Assembly (NCBI GenBank): GCA_964565715.1
Contig: CAZMGG010000130.1
Location: 1 to 15,562, forward strand
Length of the DNA stretch: 15,562 bases
Direction: 5' to 3'
Origin: CAZMGG01 sp964565715
Lineage (GTDB): Bacteria > Planctomycetota > UBA1135 > UBA2386
Shown piece after piece: positions 1 through 6,554 of the stretch; position 1 is the first letter of the stretch, and every line of letters begins with the position of its first letter. The notes under the pieces are model-generated. The model was not told where the DNA came from, made no database searches, and saw nothing but the letters and a program-made list of their open reading frames with translations. A program made the position numbers and the translations under genes.

Positions 1-58
1 AAATTGCATCGTCGTAGAAACCTTCCTGAAAATAAACAGCACCCAGCTTATCATAGCC
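1..58 (-). other. Low-GC edge fragment reading as part of a TPR repeat
   Basis: Read on the minus strand from 58 to 2, one frame gives GYDKLGAVYFQEGFYDDAI. The spacing of Leu-Gly, Tyr, Gly, Tyr and Ala-Ile matches the tetratricopeptide repeat consensus closely. GC is 24 of 58 bases (41%), far below the rest of the window, and codons such as TAT, TTT, GGT and GAT are ones the neighbouring genes avoid. No start codon lies between the permease stop (87-89) and this stretch in that frame, so this is not a normal gene start. It could be the inside of a foreign or mis-joined gene. A competing frame opens with ATG at 54-52 (Met-Ile-Ser-Trp), so coding is unproven. Confidence 0.3.
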
Positions 59-86
59 GCGCGCGCCGCAACGGCGCGGCGCGCGC
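59..86 (-). terminator. Perfect 11-bp hairpin directly after the ABC permease stop
   Basis: Arms 59-69 and 76-86 are exact inverted complements (11 bp, all G/C) around a 6-nt loop (70-75). The hairpin begins at the base next to the permease stop codon (TAG, 89-87). No T-run follows on the minus strand, so it is not a classical intrinsic terminator. It may end transcription in a U-tract-independent way or protect the mRNA 3' end. Confidence 0.5.
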
Positions 87-1118
87 CTACGTCCAGCGGA
101 AGATCTTCAGCGCCAGGCCGAAGCACACCGCCGCGAACGCGGTCAGCAACCCGATCGCCCAGCCCGCCTCGACCAGGCCCCCCGGCGCCAGCATCACGTC
201 GCGCATCGCCGCGTTGAACCAGGACAGCGGCAGCGCCTCGGCGGCCCAGCGCAGCACGCCCTCCATGCGTTCGTTGCTGAAGAACGCGCCGCCGAGCAAC
301 CACATCGGCAGCATGAACAGGTTCATCAGGCCGGCGACGCCCTCGATGGTCTTGGCGCGGCTCGCCACCAGGACGCCGAGACCGCTGAACGCCAGGGAGC
401 CCGCCAGGACCAGCAGGCAGCCGGCGAGCACGCTGCCGCGGAAGGGCACGCCCCAGAACAGCACGCCGAAGGCGGCGATCACCGCCGACTCGGGCAGCAC
501 CAGCAGCAGGCGCGAACACAGGAAGCCGGCCAGGAACTCGCCGCGGCCCAGCGGGGTGACCAGCAGGCGGCGCAGGAGGTTCTGCGTGCGGTACTGCACC
601 AGGTTGAAGCCGATCCCCCACATGCCTGCGCCCAGCAGGTTCAGCCCGATCAGGCCCGGGATCAGGAAGTCGATGTAGCGGGAGCCCGGCCGGTCCTCGG
701 CGGTGAACGCCGGCTCGACCCAGGCCTGGCCCTGCGCGTCACGGAGCGCCCGCTCGACCTGCAGGCGCGCCAGTTCGGCGTCGGGGCGGGCCGGATCGGC
801 GCGCAGCCGGGGGGCGGCGACGGTGCCCCGCACCAGGGCGCCGACCCGGCCGCGCGCCAGCGCCACGTCGGCCTCGATCTCGTCGAGCACCTCGACCTGC
901 AGGCGCGGATTGCCCCGCAGCGCGGCCGCCATGGCCTCGGCGTCGGCGCCCGCCACCACCGCCACCGGCAGAGGCTGGGGCGTGCTCGGCTTGAAGGCGA
1001 AGCCGAGCACGATGGTCATCAGGAGCGGAAAGCCGTAGGTCCAGAACACCGCCTCGGGCGTGCGCCAGAACTCGCGGAAGGCCACCTTCGCCACCGCCAG
1101 CACGCGCGACACGCTCAT
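87..1118 (-). CDS. ABC-2 type transporter permease
   Basis: This 343-residue inner-membrane protein is the membrane half of an ABC-2 exporter. One hydrophobic segment lies near residues 24-42 (FWTYGFPLLMTIVLGFAF). An extracytoplasmic stretch of about 105 residues follows, then a block of membrane segments (about 150-173, 208-224, 230-252, 260-280, 316-336). This one-plus-five layout with a large first loop is typical of the YhhJ/NodJ-like ABC-2 family. The ATG at 1118-1116 overlaps the stop of the ATPase gene in an ATGA, so the two are translationally coupled and make one transporter. Start choice is firm because of that overlap; the open frame upstream (to 2381) is the antisense-rich shadow of the ATPase. 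The substrate is unknown; drugs, lipids or polysaccharides are all possible for this family. Confidence 0.93.
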   Translation of the reverse strand: MSVSRVLAVAKVAFREFWRTPEAVFWTYGFPLLMTIVLGFAFKPSTPQPLPVAVVAGADAEAMAAALRGNPRLQVEVLDEIEADVALARGRVGALVRGTVAAPRLRADPARPDAELARLQVERALRDAQGQAWVEPAFTAEDRPGSRYIDFLIPGLIGLNLLGAGMWGIGFNLVQYRTQNLLRRLLVTPLGRGEFLAGFLCSRLLLVLPESAVIAAFGVLFWGVPFRGSVLAGCLLVLAGSLAFSGLGVLVASRAKTIEGVAGLMNLFMLPMWLLGGAFFSNERMEGVLRWAAEALPLSWFNAAMRDVMLAPGGLVEAGWAIGLLTAFAAVCFGLALKIFRWT

Positions 1119-2077
1119 GGCTGGCCATCCTCGCGCAGCGCGCGCCCGGTGAGGTGCACGAACACGTCCTCCAGGGTGGCGTGGCGGGTGGCCAGGCCGG
1201 TCAGCTCCAGGGCGTTCTCCCGCAGCAGCGCCAGCAGCGCCGGCACCGAGCCGTGCACGGTGGCCACGGTCAGGACCGCCCGGTCGGCGCTCACCTCGCT
1301 GCGCTGGACGCCGGGCAGGGCGTCGAGCAGCTGCTGGCCGAGCCGGGCGCCGACGCCGGCGGCATCCAGCTCGACCACGTGCTCGGCGCCGAGCGAATGG
1401 ATCAGTTCGCGCGGGGTGCCCAGGGCGATCAGCCGGCCGCGGTCGACCACGCCGATCCGGTCGCAGAGCTGGTGCGCCTCGTCCATGTAGTGGGTGGTGA
1501 GCAGCACCGTGCCGCCCTCCTGGCGGAACTGCCGCACCACCTCCCAGAGCTGGCGCCGCGACTGCGGATCGAGCCCGGTGGTGGGCTCGTCGAGGAACAG
1601 CAGCTCGGGCCGGCCCAGCAGGGCCGTCGCCACCGCCAGCCGCTGCCGCTGGCCGCCGGACAGCTGGCTCTGCCGGGCGTCCGCCTTCTCCTGCAGCGAG
1701 ACAAGGCGCAGGACCTCGTCCACCGGCCGGCCGCCGTGATAGCAGGCGGCGAACAGGTGGAGCGTCTCGCGCACGGTCTGCTTCTCGAAGAACTTGGTCT
1801 CCTGCAGGCAGACGCCGATGCGGGCGCGGATCGAGCGATCCTGGCCGGTCCGCCAGGCCCGGCCGAGCACGAACACCTCGCCGCTGGTCTCCTGGTTGAG
1901 ACCCTCGCAGATCTCGACGGTGGTGGTCTTGCCCGCACCGTTGGGTCCGAGCAGACCGAAGACCTCGCCGCGCCGCACCATCAGGTCGAGGCCGTCGACG
2001 GCGACGGTCTCCTTCCGGCCGCTGCGATAGACCTTGCGCAGCTGCCGCAGTTCGATGGCGGGGGCGTCGGCGGACAC
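1115..2077 (-). CDS. ABC-2 transporter ATP-binding protein
   Basis: This 320-residue cytoplasmic ATPase powers the adjacent permease. All nucleotide-binding motifs are intact: Walker A GPNGAGKT (44-51), Q-loop Gln92, signature LSGGQ (139-143), Walker B LLFLDEP (159-165) and the switch His196 in TTHYMDEA. The last 90 residues form the C-terminal extension seen in the CcmA/NodI/DrrA-type exporters and end in ATLEDVFVHLTG, the usual family tail. The GTG at 2077 is preferred because homologues begin a few residues before the AIELRQLRKVY strand. A second in-frame GTG at 2167 would add 30 atypical Pro/Ala-rich residues. Neither has a clear Shine-Dalgarno sequence, so the start is uncertain. It lies downstream of the DUF2892 gene on the same strand. 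Confidence 0.93.
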   Translation of the reverse strand: MSADAPAIELRQLRKVYRSGRKETVAVDGLDLMVRRGEVFGLLGPNGAGKTTTVEICEGLNQETSGEVFVLGRAWRTGQDRSIRARIGVCLQETKFFEKQTVRETLHLFAACYHGGRPVDEVLRLVSLQEKADARQSQLSGGQRQRLAVATALLGRPELLFLDEPTTGLDPQSRRQLWEVVRQFRQEGGTVLLTTHYMDEAHQLCDRIGVVDRGRLIALGTPRELIHSLGAEHVVELDAAGVGARLGQQLLDALPGVQRSEVSADRAVLTVATVHGSVPALLALLRENALELTGLATRHATLEDVFVHLTGRALREDGQP

Positions 2078-2194
2078 GGGGGACGGGTGATACCAGGGCG
2101 CGCCGGCCGGGGGAAGGACGGCATGGGCGACCTGGTTCGGAGGTGGGTCTGCCTGCGCGCGGCGCACCGGCAGTGCCGCCGCGCCCGATCGCGT

Positions 2195-2674
2195 CTAGCG
2201 CCGGGTGGCGGCCAGGGCCTCCTGGGCCAGGCCGGTGGTCCCATCGCGGCCCTGCAGCGCGGCGCCCTGCTCCGCCACCGCGCCGAAGTCGCCGCGCAGG
2301 GCCTTCAACGCGTAGCGTTCCGCGTCGATCTCCGCCTGGGTGCGGACGCCCATGCGGCGGAACAGGGGCAGCGGCGGACACCAGCCCTGCAGGGCGTGCT
2401 GCAGCAGGAAGCCATTCACCAGCACCGGCAGCAGCAGGAACCGGCGCGCCACCAGGAGGCCGAGGCCGAGGCCGGCCAGGGAGAACCCGGCGGCGTTGGC
2501 CTCAAGGGTCCGCTCGATGTCCCATTCGCGTTCCAGTTCGCCGAGCCGCCGCTCGATGGCCTCGGGGCCGGCGGCGGCGTGGTAGGCGATGCTCTCCTCG
2601 GTGCGGCGGAGGATGCGCTGGTTGATCTCGTCGTCGGTGTGGCGCGGCACGCGCCCGGTGGTGCTCGGCAGCAT
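2195..2674 (-). CDS. DUF2892-family membrane protein
   Basis: This 159-residue protein has a hydrophilic N-terminal 45 residues with a charged helix (EAIERRLGELEREWDIERTLEAN), then two close hydrophobic segments (about 62-76 and 79-92), then the motif QGWCPPLPLFRRMGVRTQ. The pattern of a short membrane hairpin followed by CPP/CPL and a small loop is that of DUF2892 (YgaP-like transmembrane domain). The longer EREWDIER...RTQAEIDAERYALKALRGDF form is a recognised subgroup. No rhodanese domain is fused to it here. The function is unknown. The ATG at 2674 is chosen because AAGGAG (2686-2681) lies 6 nt upstream; the upstream GTG/ATG options lack this. It follows the aldolase gene by 54 bp and precedes the ABC genes. 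Confidence 0.8.
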   Translation of the reverse strand: MLPSTTGRVPRHTDDEINQRILRRTEESIAYHAAAGPEAIERRLGELEREWDIERTLEANAAGFSLAGLGLGLLVARRFLLLPVLVNGFLLQHALQGWCPPLPLFRRMGVRTQAEIDAERYALKALRGDFGAVAEQGAALQGRDGTTGLAQEALAATRR

Positions 2675-2680
2675 GGCGGT

Positions 2681-2686
2681 CTCCTT
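2681..2686 (-). promoter_or_regulatory. Ribosome binding site AAGGAG fixing the DUF2892 start
   Basis: AAGGAG on the minus strand is separated by 6 nt from the ATG at 2674-2672. It is one of the few near-consensus Shine-Dalgarno sites in the window and decides between this start and an in-frame start 42 bases upstream. Confidence 0.7.
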
Positions 2687-2728
2687 GGGGAAGACCGAGG
2701 GATCTGCAAGGGCCATGCCCAGCGCCGG

Positions 2729-4825
2729 TCAGCGCGGGAAGGCGTCCGGCAGGCCGCCGTCCACCGGCAGCACCGCGCCGGTGGTCGGCGTGCGGCCCTC
2801 GGCGAAGAACGCCACCGCCTCGCCGATCTGCCGCGGCGTGACGGTGACCTTGAGCAGGCTGCGCTGCCGGTAGTAGTCACGCAGGCCGGCGGCATCGAGG
2901 CCGCGCGACGCCATGCGCTGCGGTCCGACCTCCTGCCACAGTCCGCTCGGCACCTGCTCGTCGCCGAACACCGCGTCGGCGTTGATCATGTTGACGCGCA
3001 CGCCCAGTTCGGCGAGTTCGAGGGCGCCGATGCGGCCGAGCTGCAGCGCGGCGGCCTTGCTGGCCGAGTAGGCGCCGAACGCGGGACCGGGCGCGAACGC
3101 ATTCTTGCTCACCTGCAGCACCACGGCGCCGCCGGTGCGCTGCGCCCGGAACACCCGGGCGGCCTGCTGCAGCACGTGCAGGGTGCCCTGCACGTTGATC
3201 GCCTGCACCCGGGCGAAGTCGGCGGTGCGCAGCTCCTCGAGCCGCGCCACGTGGGCGATGCCGGCGTTGTGCGCCAGCAGGTCGAGGCCGCCGAAGGCCT
3301 GCACGCAGCGGTCGACCAGGGCGGCCACGGCCGTCGGATCGGTGAGGTCGGCGGTGGCGCTCCCGAGCTGGCCCTTGTGCCGCCCGAGGCGGTCGCGCAC
3401 GACCGCCAGCCGCGCCTCGTCGACGTCGGTGAGGAACACGCAGGCGCCCCGTTCGAGCAGCGCCTCGGCGACGCCGCTGCCGATGGCGCCGGCCGCACCG
3501 GTGCAGAGCGCCACCTGGCCCTGCAGGGACGGCGGGCTCTGCCTGCCGAGCTTCTTCAGCTCCAGCGGCCAGTACTCCATCTCGACGAGCTGCGCCTCGG
3601 TGAGCCCCTGGAAGCGGCCGAACGCCTCGCCCTGGGCCCAGACCGCGAGCGTGTGCTCGGCGATGTCGGCGGCGATGCGGGCGGCCTTGCGGGCGGGCGC
3701 CAGGGCCACGAGCCCCGTGCCCTCGATCACGGCCACCACCGGCAGGGGCTGCAGCATCACGCGGTGGCCGAGCGGTGCGGCGCAGCGTTCGAAGTAGCCC
3801 CGGTACCAGCCGACGTAGTCCGCCACCGCGGCCCGGCAGGCTTCGGCGCTCTCGGCCTCGGCACGGGTCAGGAACAGGTAACGCCCCTTGGTGCGGATCA
3901 CGTGATCCGGCGTGATCGGCCCCCGGGTGCAGAGTTCGCCGGCGTCGGCGCGGGCGGCGAACGCGGCGGCGGCGTCGGTGGGCCGGGCCTCGGCCACCAC
4001 CCGCTGCCAGTCGTTGCCCCACGGCCGCGCCACCTCCATGCCGAGCGCGCCACGCAGCACCGGCAGGGCGCGGGCCAGGAACGCCCCGCGCTCGGCGGCG
4101 GGCAGGGGTGTGGGCGCCGCGTCCACGGTGGCCTTCGCGCCCCGCTCCCGCACGAACCGCTCGGCGCGGTCCACCAGTTCGATCGTGCGGCGGTAGCTCG
4201 TCGCCGCGTCCTCGCCGAACGTGAACAGCCCGTGCTGGCACAGCACCACGCCGATGCACTTCGGGTTCCGCTCGACGGCCTCGGCCACCGCCTTGGCCAG
4301 CGGAAAGCCCGGCATGATCCAGGGCAGGATCGCCACCTGTTCGCCGAACGCCTCGCGTGCCAGCGCCGCACCGTCCTTCTGGTCGGTCAGCGCCAGGATC
4401 GCGTCGGCATGGGTGTGATCGACGAACCTGTGCGGCAGGAACGCGTGCAGCAGCGCCTCCACCGACGGATCCGGCGCGGTGCTGTCCAGCAGCGCCCCGC
4501 GCACCGCGTTCACCATCGCCTCGTCGGTCAGCGTGGACAGCGAACGCAGCTCGCGCAGGGGCGCGAGCCGCACCGCCGGCAGCCCCGGCGGCTCGATGGC
4601 GCCGAGATCCCAGCCGCTGCCCTTCACGTGCAGGACCTCGATCTCGCGACCGTGCAGGTCGCGGGCGGTGGTCTTCACCGAGGTGTTGCCGCCGCCGTGC
4701 AGCACCAGATCCGCGTCCTGACCGATCAGACGCGAGGTGTAGACCCGCAGCGCGACGTCACGGCCGGCGGCGGCGAACTCCTGGATGGCGGCCTCGGCCC
4801 CGGCGTCGTTCCAGCGGGATTGCAT
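2729..4825 (-). CDS. Bifunctional class II aldolase/short-chain dehydrogenase (RhaD-like)
   Basis: This 698-residue fusion matches the rhamnulose-1-phosphate aldolase/alcohol dehydrogenase family, which is usually near 700 residues. The N-terminal class II aldolase part shows GGGNTS (44-49), the metal ligands His137 and His139 in DHTHAD, and QHGLFTFG (197-204). The C-terminal short-chain dehydrogenase shows the dinucleotide motif TGAAGAIG (442-449), Asp467 after strand 2 (suggesting NAD), NAG (520-522), Ser573, and the catalytic Tyr586/Lys590 in YSASK. Family members are expected to split L-rhamnulose-1-phosphate into dihydroxyacetone phosphate and lactaldehyde and then oxidise or reduce the lactaldehyde. 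The exact sugar is inferred. The ATG at 4825 fits the N-terminus; upstream in-frame residues are Arg-rich shadow sequence. No rhamnose isomerase or kinase is in the window. Confidence 0.92.
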   Translation of the reverse strand: MQSRWNDAGAEAAIQEFAAAGRDVALRVYTSRLIGQDADLVLHGGGNTSVKTTARDLHGREIEVLHVKGSGWDLGAIEPPGLPAVRLAPLRELRSLSTLTDEAMVNAVRGALLDSTAPDPSVEALLHAFLPHRFVDHTHADAILALTDQKDGAALAREAFGEQVAILPWIMPGFPLAKAVAEAVERNPKCIGVVLCQHGLFTFGEDAATSYRRTIELVDRAERFVRERGAKATVDAAPTPLPAAERGAFLARALPVLRGALGMEVARPWGNDWQRVVAEARPTDAAAAFAARADAGELCTRGPITPDHVIRTKGRYLFLTRAEAESAEACRAAVADYVGWYRGYFERCAAPLGHRVMLQPLPVVAVIEGTGLVALAPARKAARIAADIAEHTLAVWAQGEAFGRFQGLTEAQLVEMEYWPLELKKLGRQSPPSLQGQVALCTGAAGAIGSGVAEALLERGACVFLTDVDEARLAVVRDRLGRHKGQLGSATADLTDPTAVAALVDRCVQAFGGLDLLAHNAGIAHVARLEELRTADFARVQAINVQGTLHVLQQAARVFRAQRTGGAVVLQVSKNAFAPGPAFGAYSASKAAALQLGRIGALELAELGVRVNMINADAVFGDEQVPSGLWQEVGPQRMASRGLDAAGLRDYYRQRSLLKVTVTPRQIGEAVAFFAEGRTPTTGAVLPVDGGLPDAFPR

Positions 4826-4864
4826 GCGGCTGGCGTAGCGGAACGTCGCGGCCAAGGCAACAGC

Positions 4865-4883
4865 GGGCGGCGATGGGCCGCCC
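4865..4883 (-). terminator. 7-bp GC hairpin after the beta-barrel gene stop
   Basis: Arms 4865-4871 and 4877-4883 are perfectly complementary (GGGCGGC/GCCGCCC) with a 5-nt loop. The hairpin lies 7 bp past the stop of the gene ending at 4891 and about 40 bp before the aldolase start, so it could separate the envelope pair from the aldolase unit. There is no T-run. Confidence 0.4.
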
Positions 4884-4890
4884 AGGGGTC

Positions 4891-5655
4891 TCAGAAGCGG
4901 AAGCCGCCGCCCACCATGAAGCCCGACAGGCCGATGTCGATGTCGTAGGTGTCGTCGTCGATCAGACCCTCGACCTCCATGTTGATCAGGCGATAGCCGA
5001 CGAACACGTCGAACCAAGGCGTCGGCGCCACCTCCAGGCGCGCCTCCACGTCCAGCAGGCTCGCCTCGACGTCCTCGATGTCGACCGCGACGTAGCCGAC
5101 CTCGCCGACGCCGCGCACCGGCCCGACGTCGACGCCGCCGCGCAGGAACAGCATCGGGATCGGCGCCGCCAGTTCGGCCTCTTCGGTGGCGATCCCGATC
5201 GAGTCACGCACGGTCATGCTCAGATCGAAGAAGTCGGCGGCGATGCCCGGCGCCAGCGTCACCGGCCCGAGTTCGATGTCGAACGCCCAGGCCACCTTGA
5301 TGTTGGTCAGCTCGAACGTCGAGAACACCGAGGTGCCCGCGGTCAGGTTGTCGCCGAAGTTGGCGGTCAGCGTGCCCTGGCCCTCGTCCTCGAACATGAA
5401 GCCCGACGCACTCAGCGTGGCGGTGCCGAAGTCCAGCTCGAGCCGCCCGAACGGCGTGCCCTGGTCGTCGCCCAGCCCCAGCGCCGGCTCGATGTCCTGC
5501 TGGATGTTGGTGTTGTTGGTGCCGCCGACGTAGCCGAAGTCGCCGTCCAGCGCGAGTTGCGCATAGCCGGCCTGGGCCTCGACCTCGAACGTGTAGCACG
5601 ACGGCAACGCCAGCAGCACCGGCGCGGCCACGACGAGAAGGAATCGATTGCGCAT
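4891..5655 (-). CDS. Putative outer-membrane beta-barrel protein with lipoprotein-like signal
   Basis: I recognise no named family in this 254-residue protein. It begins with a signal peptide (MRNRFLLVVAAPVLLALPSC). Leu17-Pro-Ser-Cys20 resembles a lipobox, so it may be lipidated or simply exported. The rest is a series of short alternating polar/apolar stretches with Gly, Asp and aromatic residues (for example GYVAVDIEDVEASLLDVEARLEVA and WFDVFVGYRLINMEVEG). It closes in GLSGFMVGGGFRF, with the terminal aromatic typical of outer-membrane barrels. The mature part is rich in Asp and Glu. AGGAG (5669-5665) sits 9 nt before the ATG and overlaps the stop of the upstream lipoprotein-like gene, so the two are probably co-translated and work together at the envelope. 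Confidence 0.75.
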   Translation of the reverse strand: MRNRFLLVVAAPVLLALPSCYTFEVEAQAGYAQLALDGDFGYVGGTNNTNIQQDIEPALGLGDDQGTPFGRLELDFGTATLSASGFMFEDEGQGTLTANFGDNLTAGTSVFSTFELTNIKVAWAFDIELGPVTLAPGIAADFFDLSMTVRDSIGIATEEAELAAPIPMLFLRGGVDVGPVRGVGEVGYVAVDIEDVEASLLDVEARLEVAPTPWFDVFVGYRLINMEVEGLIDDDTYDIDIGLSGFMVGGGFRF

Positions 5656-5664
5656 GGTCCGATG

Positions 5665-5670
5665 CTCCTA
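5665..5670 (-). promoter_or_regulatory. Stop codon/Shine-Dalgarno overlap TAGGAG
   Basis: The TAG stop of the upstream gene (5670-5668) shares its last two bases with the AGGAG binding site (5669-5665) of the beta-barrel gene, whose ATG follows 9 nt later. This arrangement favours re-initiation by terminating ribosomes and ties the two products together. Confidence 0.65.
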
Positions 5671-6468
5671 GGGGACGTGGTGGACGCTGCGGGTCTGCAG
5701 GTTGACGTGGAAGGTGCCGGTGATGCCGGTGACGGCGAGCTTCGCCACCACCGTGCCGTCGAAGGTCAGCGTCGCGTTCACCGTGTCCTTCGGGCCGGTC
5801 AGCGTCACCGTCACCACGCCCGCGGGATACTCCTGCCCCGGCGTGTCGTCGGTGCGCAGCCCGCTCGTGTTGAACACCAGCGTGCAGTTGGTGCCGCCGT
5901 TGATCGTGCCGTCGGCCACCGGCGGCGGCCCGCCGGACACCACCGCCGTGGTCGTCCGCACCTCCTCCAGCTCGTTCTGGTTGGTCGAGCCGGCGATCAG
6001 CCCGGTCAGCGCGCCGCTGCCGCTGATGCCGGTGCCCGCCAGCGACCAGGTCCCCACCATGAACGGCGTGCCGGTGGTGAACAGCGCGCGGAGCTGCGTC
6101 GCGGCGTCGTCGATCGCCTGCGACAGGCTGGTCAGCGACAGGTTGAGGTCCTGCGCCGCGCCGCCCGGGCTGTAGAAGCGGATCGTGCTGGTGATCGTGA
6201 AGCCGGTCAGCGTGATGGTCACGTTGACGCTGCCGTCGCCCTGCTCGGCCCAGACCAGGCCCGCCGGGTCGGCCGGATTGTTGCCGCCGTTCAGGCGCCA
6301 GAGATCGGCGTAGTCGAGCAGCGCATTGAACTGCTGCAACACCGGCGGCAGACAGTCCGTGACGGTGTCCGCCTTGTTCTGCAGCGCGGTGTCCACCGTG
6401 CTGGCGACCTTGCTGGAACACGCCCCGCAGAGCGCCGCCAGCGAGAGAGAGAGAACGAGAGCGCGCAT
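5668..6468 (-). CDS. Exported lipoprotein-like protein of unknown function
   Basis: This 266-residue protein has a signal peptide MRALVLSLSLAALCGACSSK with Cys17 followed by Ser-Ser. That looks like a lipoprotein, although Cys at -3 departs from the usual Leu/Val/Ile of a lipobox. A short helical stretch (about 20-58, TVDTALQNKADTVTDCLPPVLQQFNALLDYADLW) is followed by a beta-rich, Thr/Gly/Val-rich body with repeated amphipathic strands (VNVTITLTGFTITSTIRFY, VVTVTLTGPKDTVNATLTFDGTVVAKLAVTGITG). It contains Cys38 and one mid-protein Cys in NGGTNCTL that could form a disulfide. I recognise no domain. GGAGG (6477-6473) precedes the ATG by 4 nt. It is the first gene of a pair with the beta-barrel gene, 12 bp upstream of it, and divergent from the 6555 gene. 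Confidence 0.78.
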   Translation of the reverse strand: MRALVLSLSLAALCGACSSKVASTVDTALQNKADTVTDCLPPVLQQFNALLDYADLWRLNGGNNPADPAGLVWAEQGDGSVNVTITLTGFTITSTIRFYSPGGAAQDLNLSLTSLSQAIDDAATQLRALFTTGTPFMVGTWSLAGTGISGSGALTGLIAGSTNQNELEEVRTTTAVVSGGPPPVADGTINGGTNCTLVFNTSGLRTDDTPGQEYPAGVVTVTLTGPKDTVNATLTFDGTVVAKLAVTGITGTFHVNLQTRSVHHVP

Positions 6469-6472
6469 GGAA

Positions 6473-6477
6473 CCTCC
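6473..6477 (-). promoter_or_regulatory. Ribosome binding site GGAGG of the lipoprotein-like gene
   Basis: A consensus GGAGG lies 4 nt upstream of the ATG at 6468-6466. It fixes this start over the longer open frame that continues to 6708. Confidence 0.65.
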
Positions 6478-6504
6478 GTGAGCGAGGGGGACCGAGGCGG
6501 CCGC

Positions 6505-6532
6505 ATTGTCGCCATCGGGATGCGGATCGCAA
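6505..6532 (-). promoter_or_regulatory. Possible sigma-70-like promoter of the lipoprotein/barrel pair
   Basis: On the minus strand TTGCGA (6532-6527) and GACAAT (6510-6505) are separated by 16 nt. Each matches the -35 and -10 consensus at 4 of 6 positions. The expected transcription start near 6498 would give a leader of about 30 nt to the ATG. The element GACAATGCGGCC resembles two other upstream elements in the window. This is a prediction from pattern only. Confidence 0.35.
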
Positions 6533-6554
6533 CGATGCAGGCACGGAAGGTAAC

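Noticed and set aside
87..2381. Apparent 764-residue fusion of an Arg/Pro-rich region to the ABC permease
   Set aside because: The part before 1118 is the ATPase gene read in the wrong frame. The permease has its own ATG in a typical ATGA overlap.
1154..4948. Very long plus-strand open frame (1264 codons) antisense to the ABC and aldolase genes
   Set aside because: The translation is His/Gln/Arg/Gly-rich with no domain, and it crosses four genes that have clear family motifs on the other strand. Long antisense frames are expected at this GC content.
6271..6282. Copy of the RACAAT promoter-like 12-mer
   Set aside because: It lies inside the lipoprotein-like coding sequence, encoding Asn-Asn-Pro-Ala, and no gene start follows. 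It is kept only as a caution against over-reading the motif.
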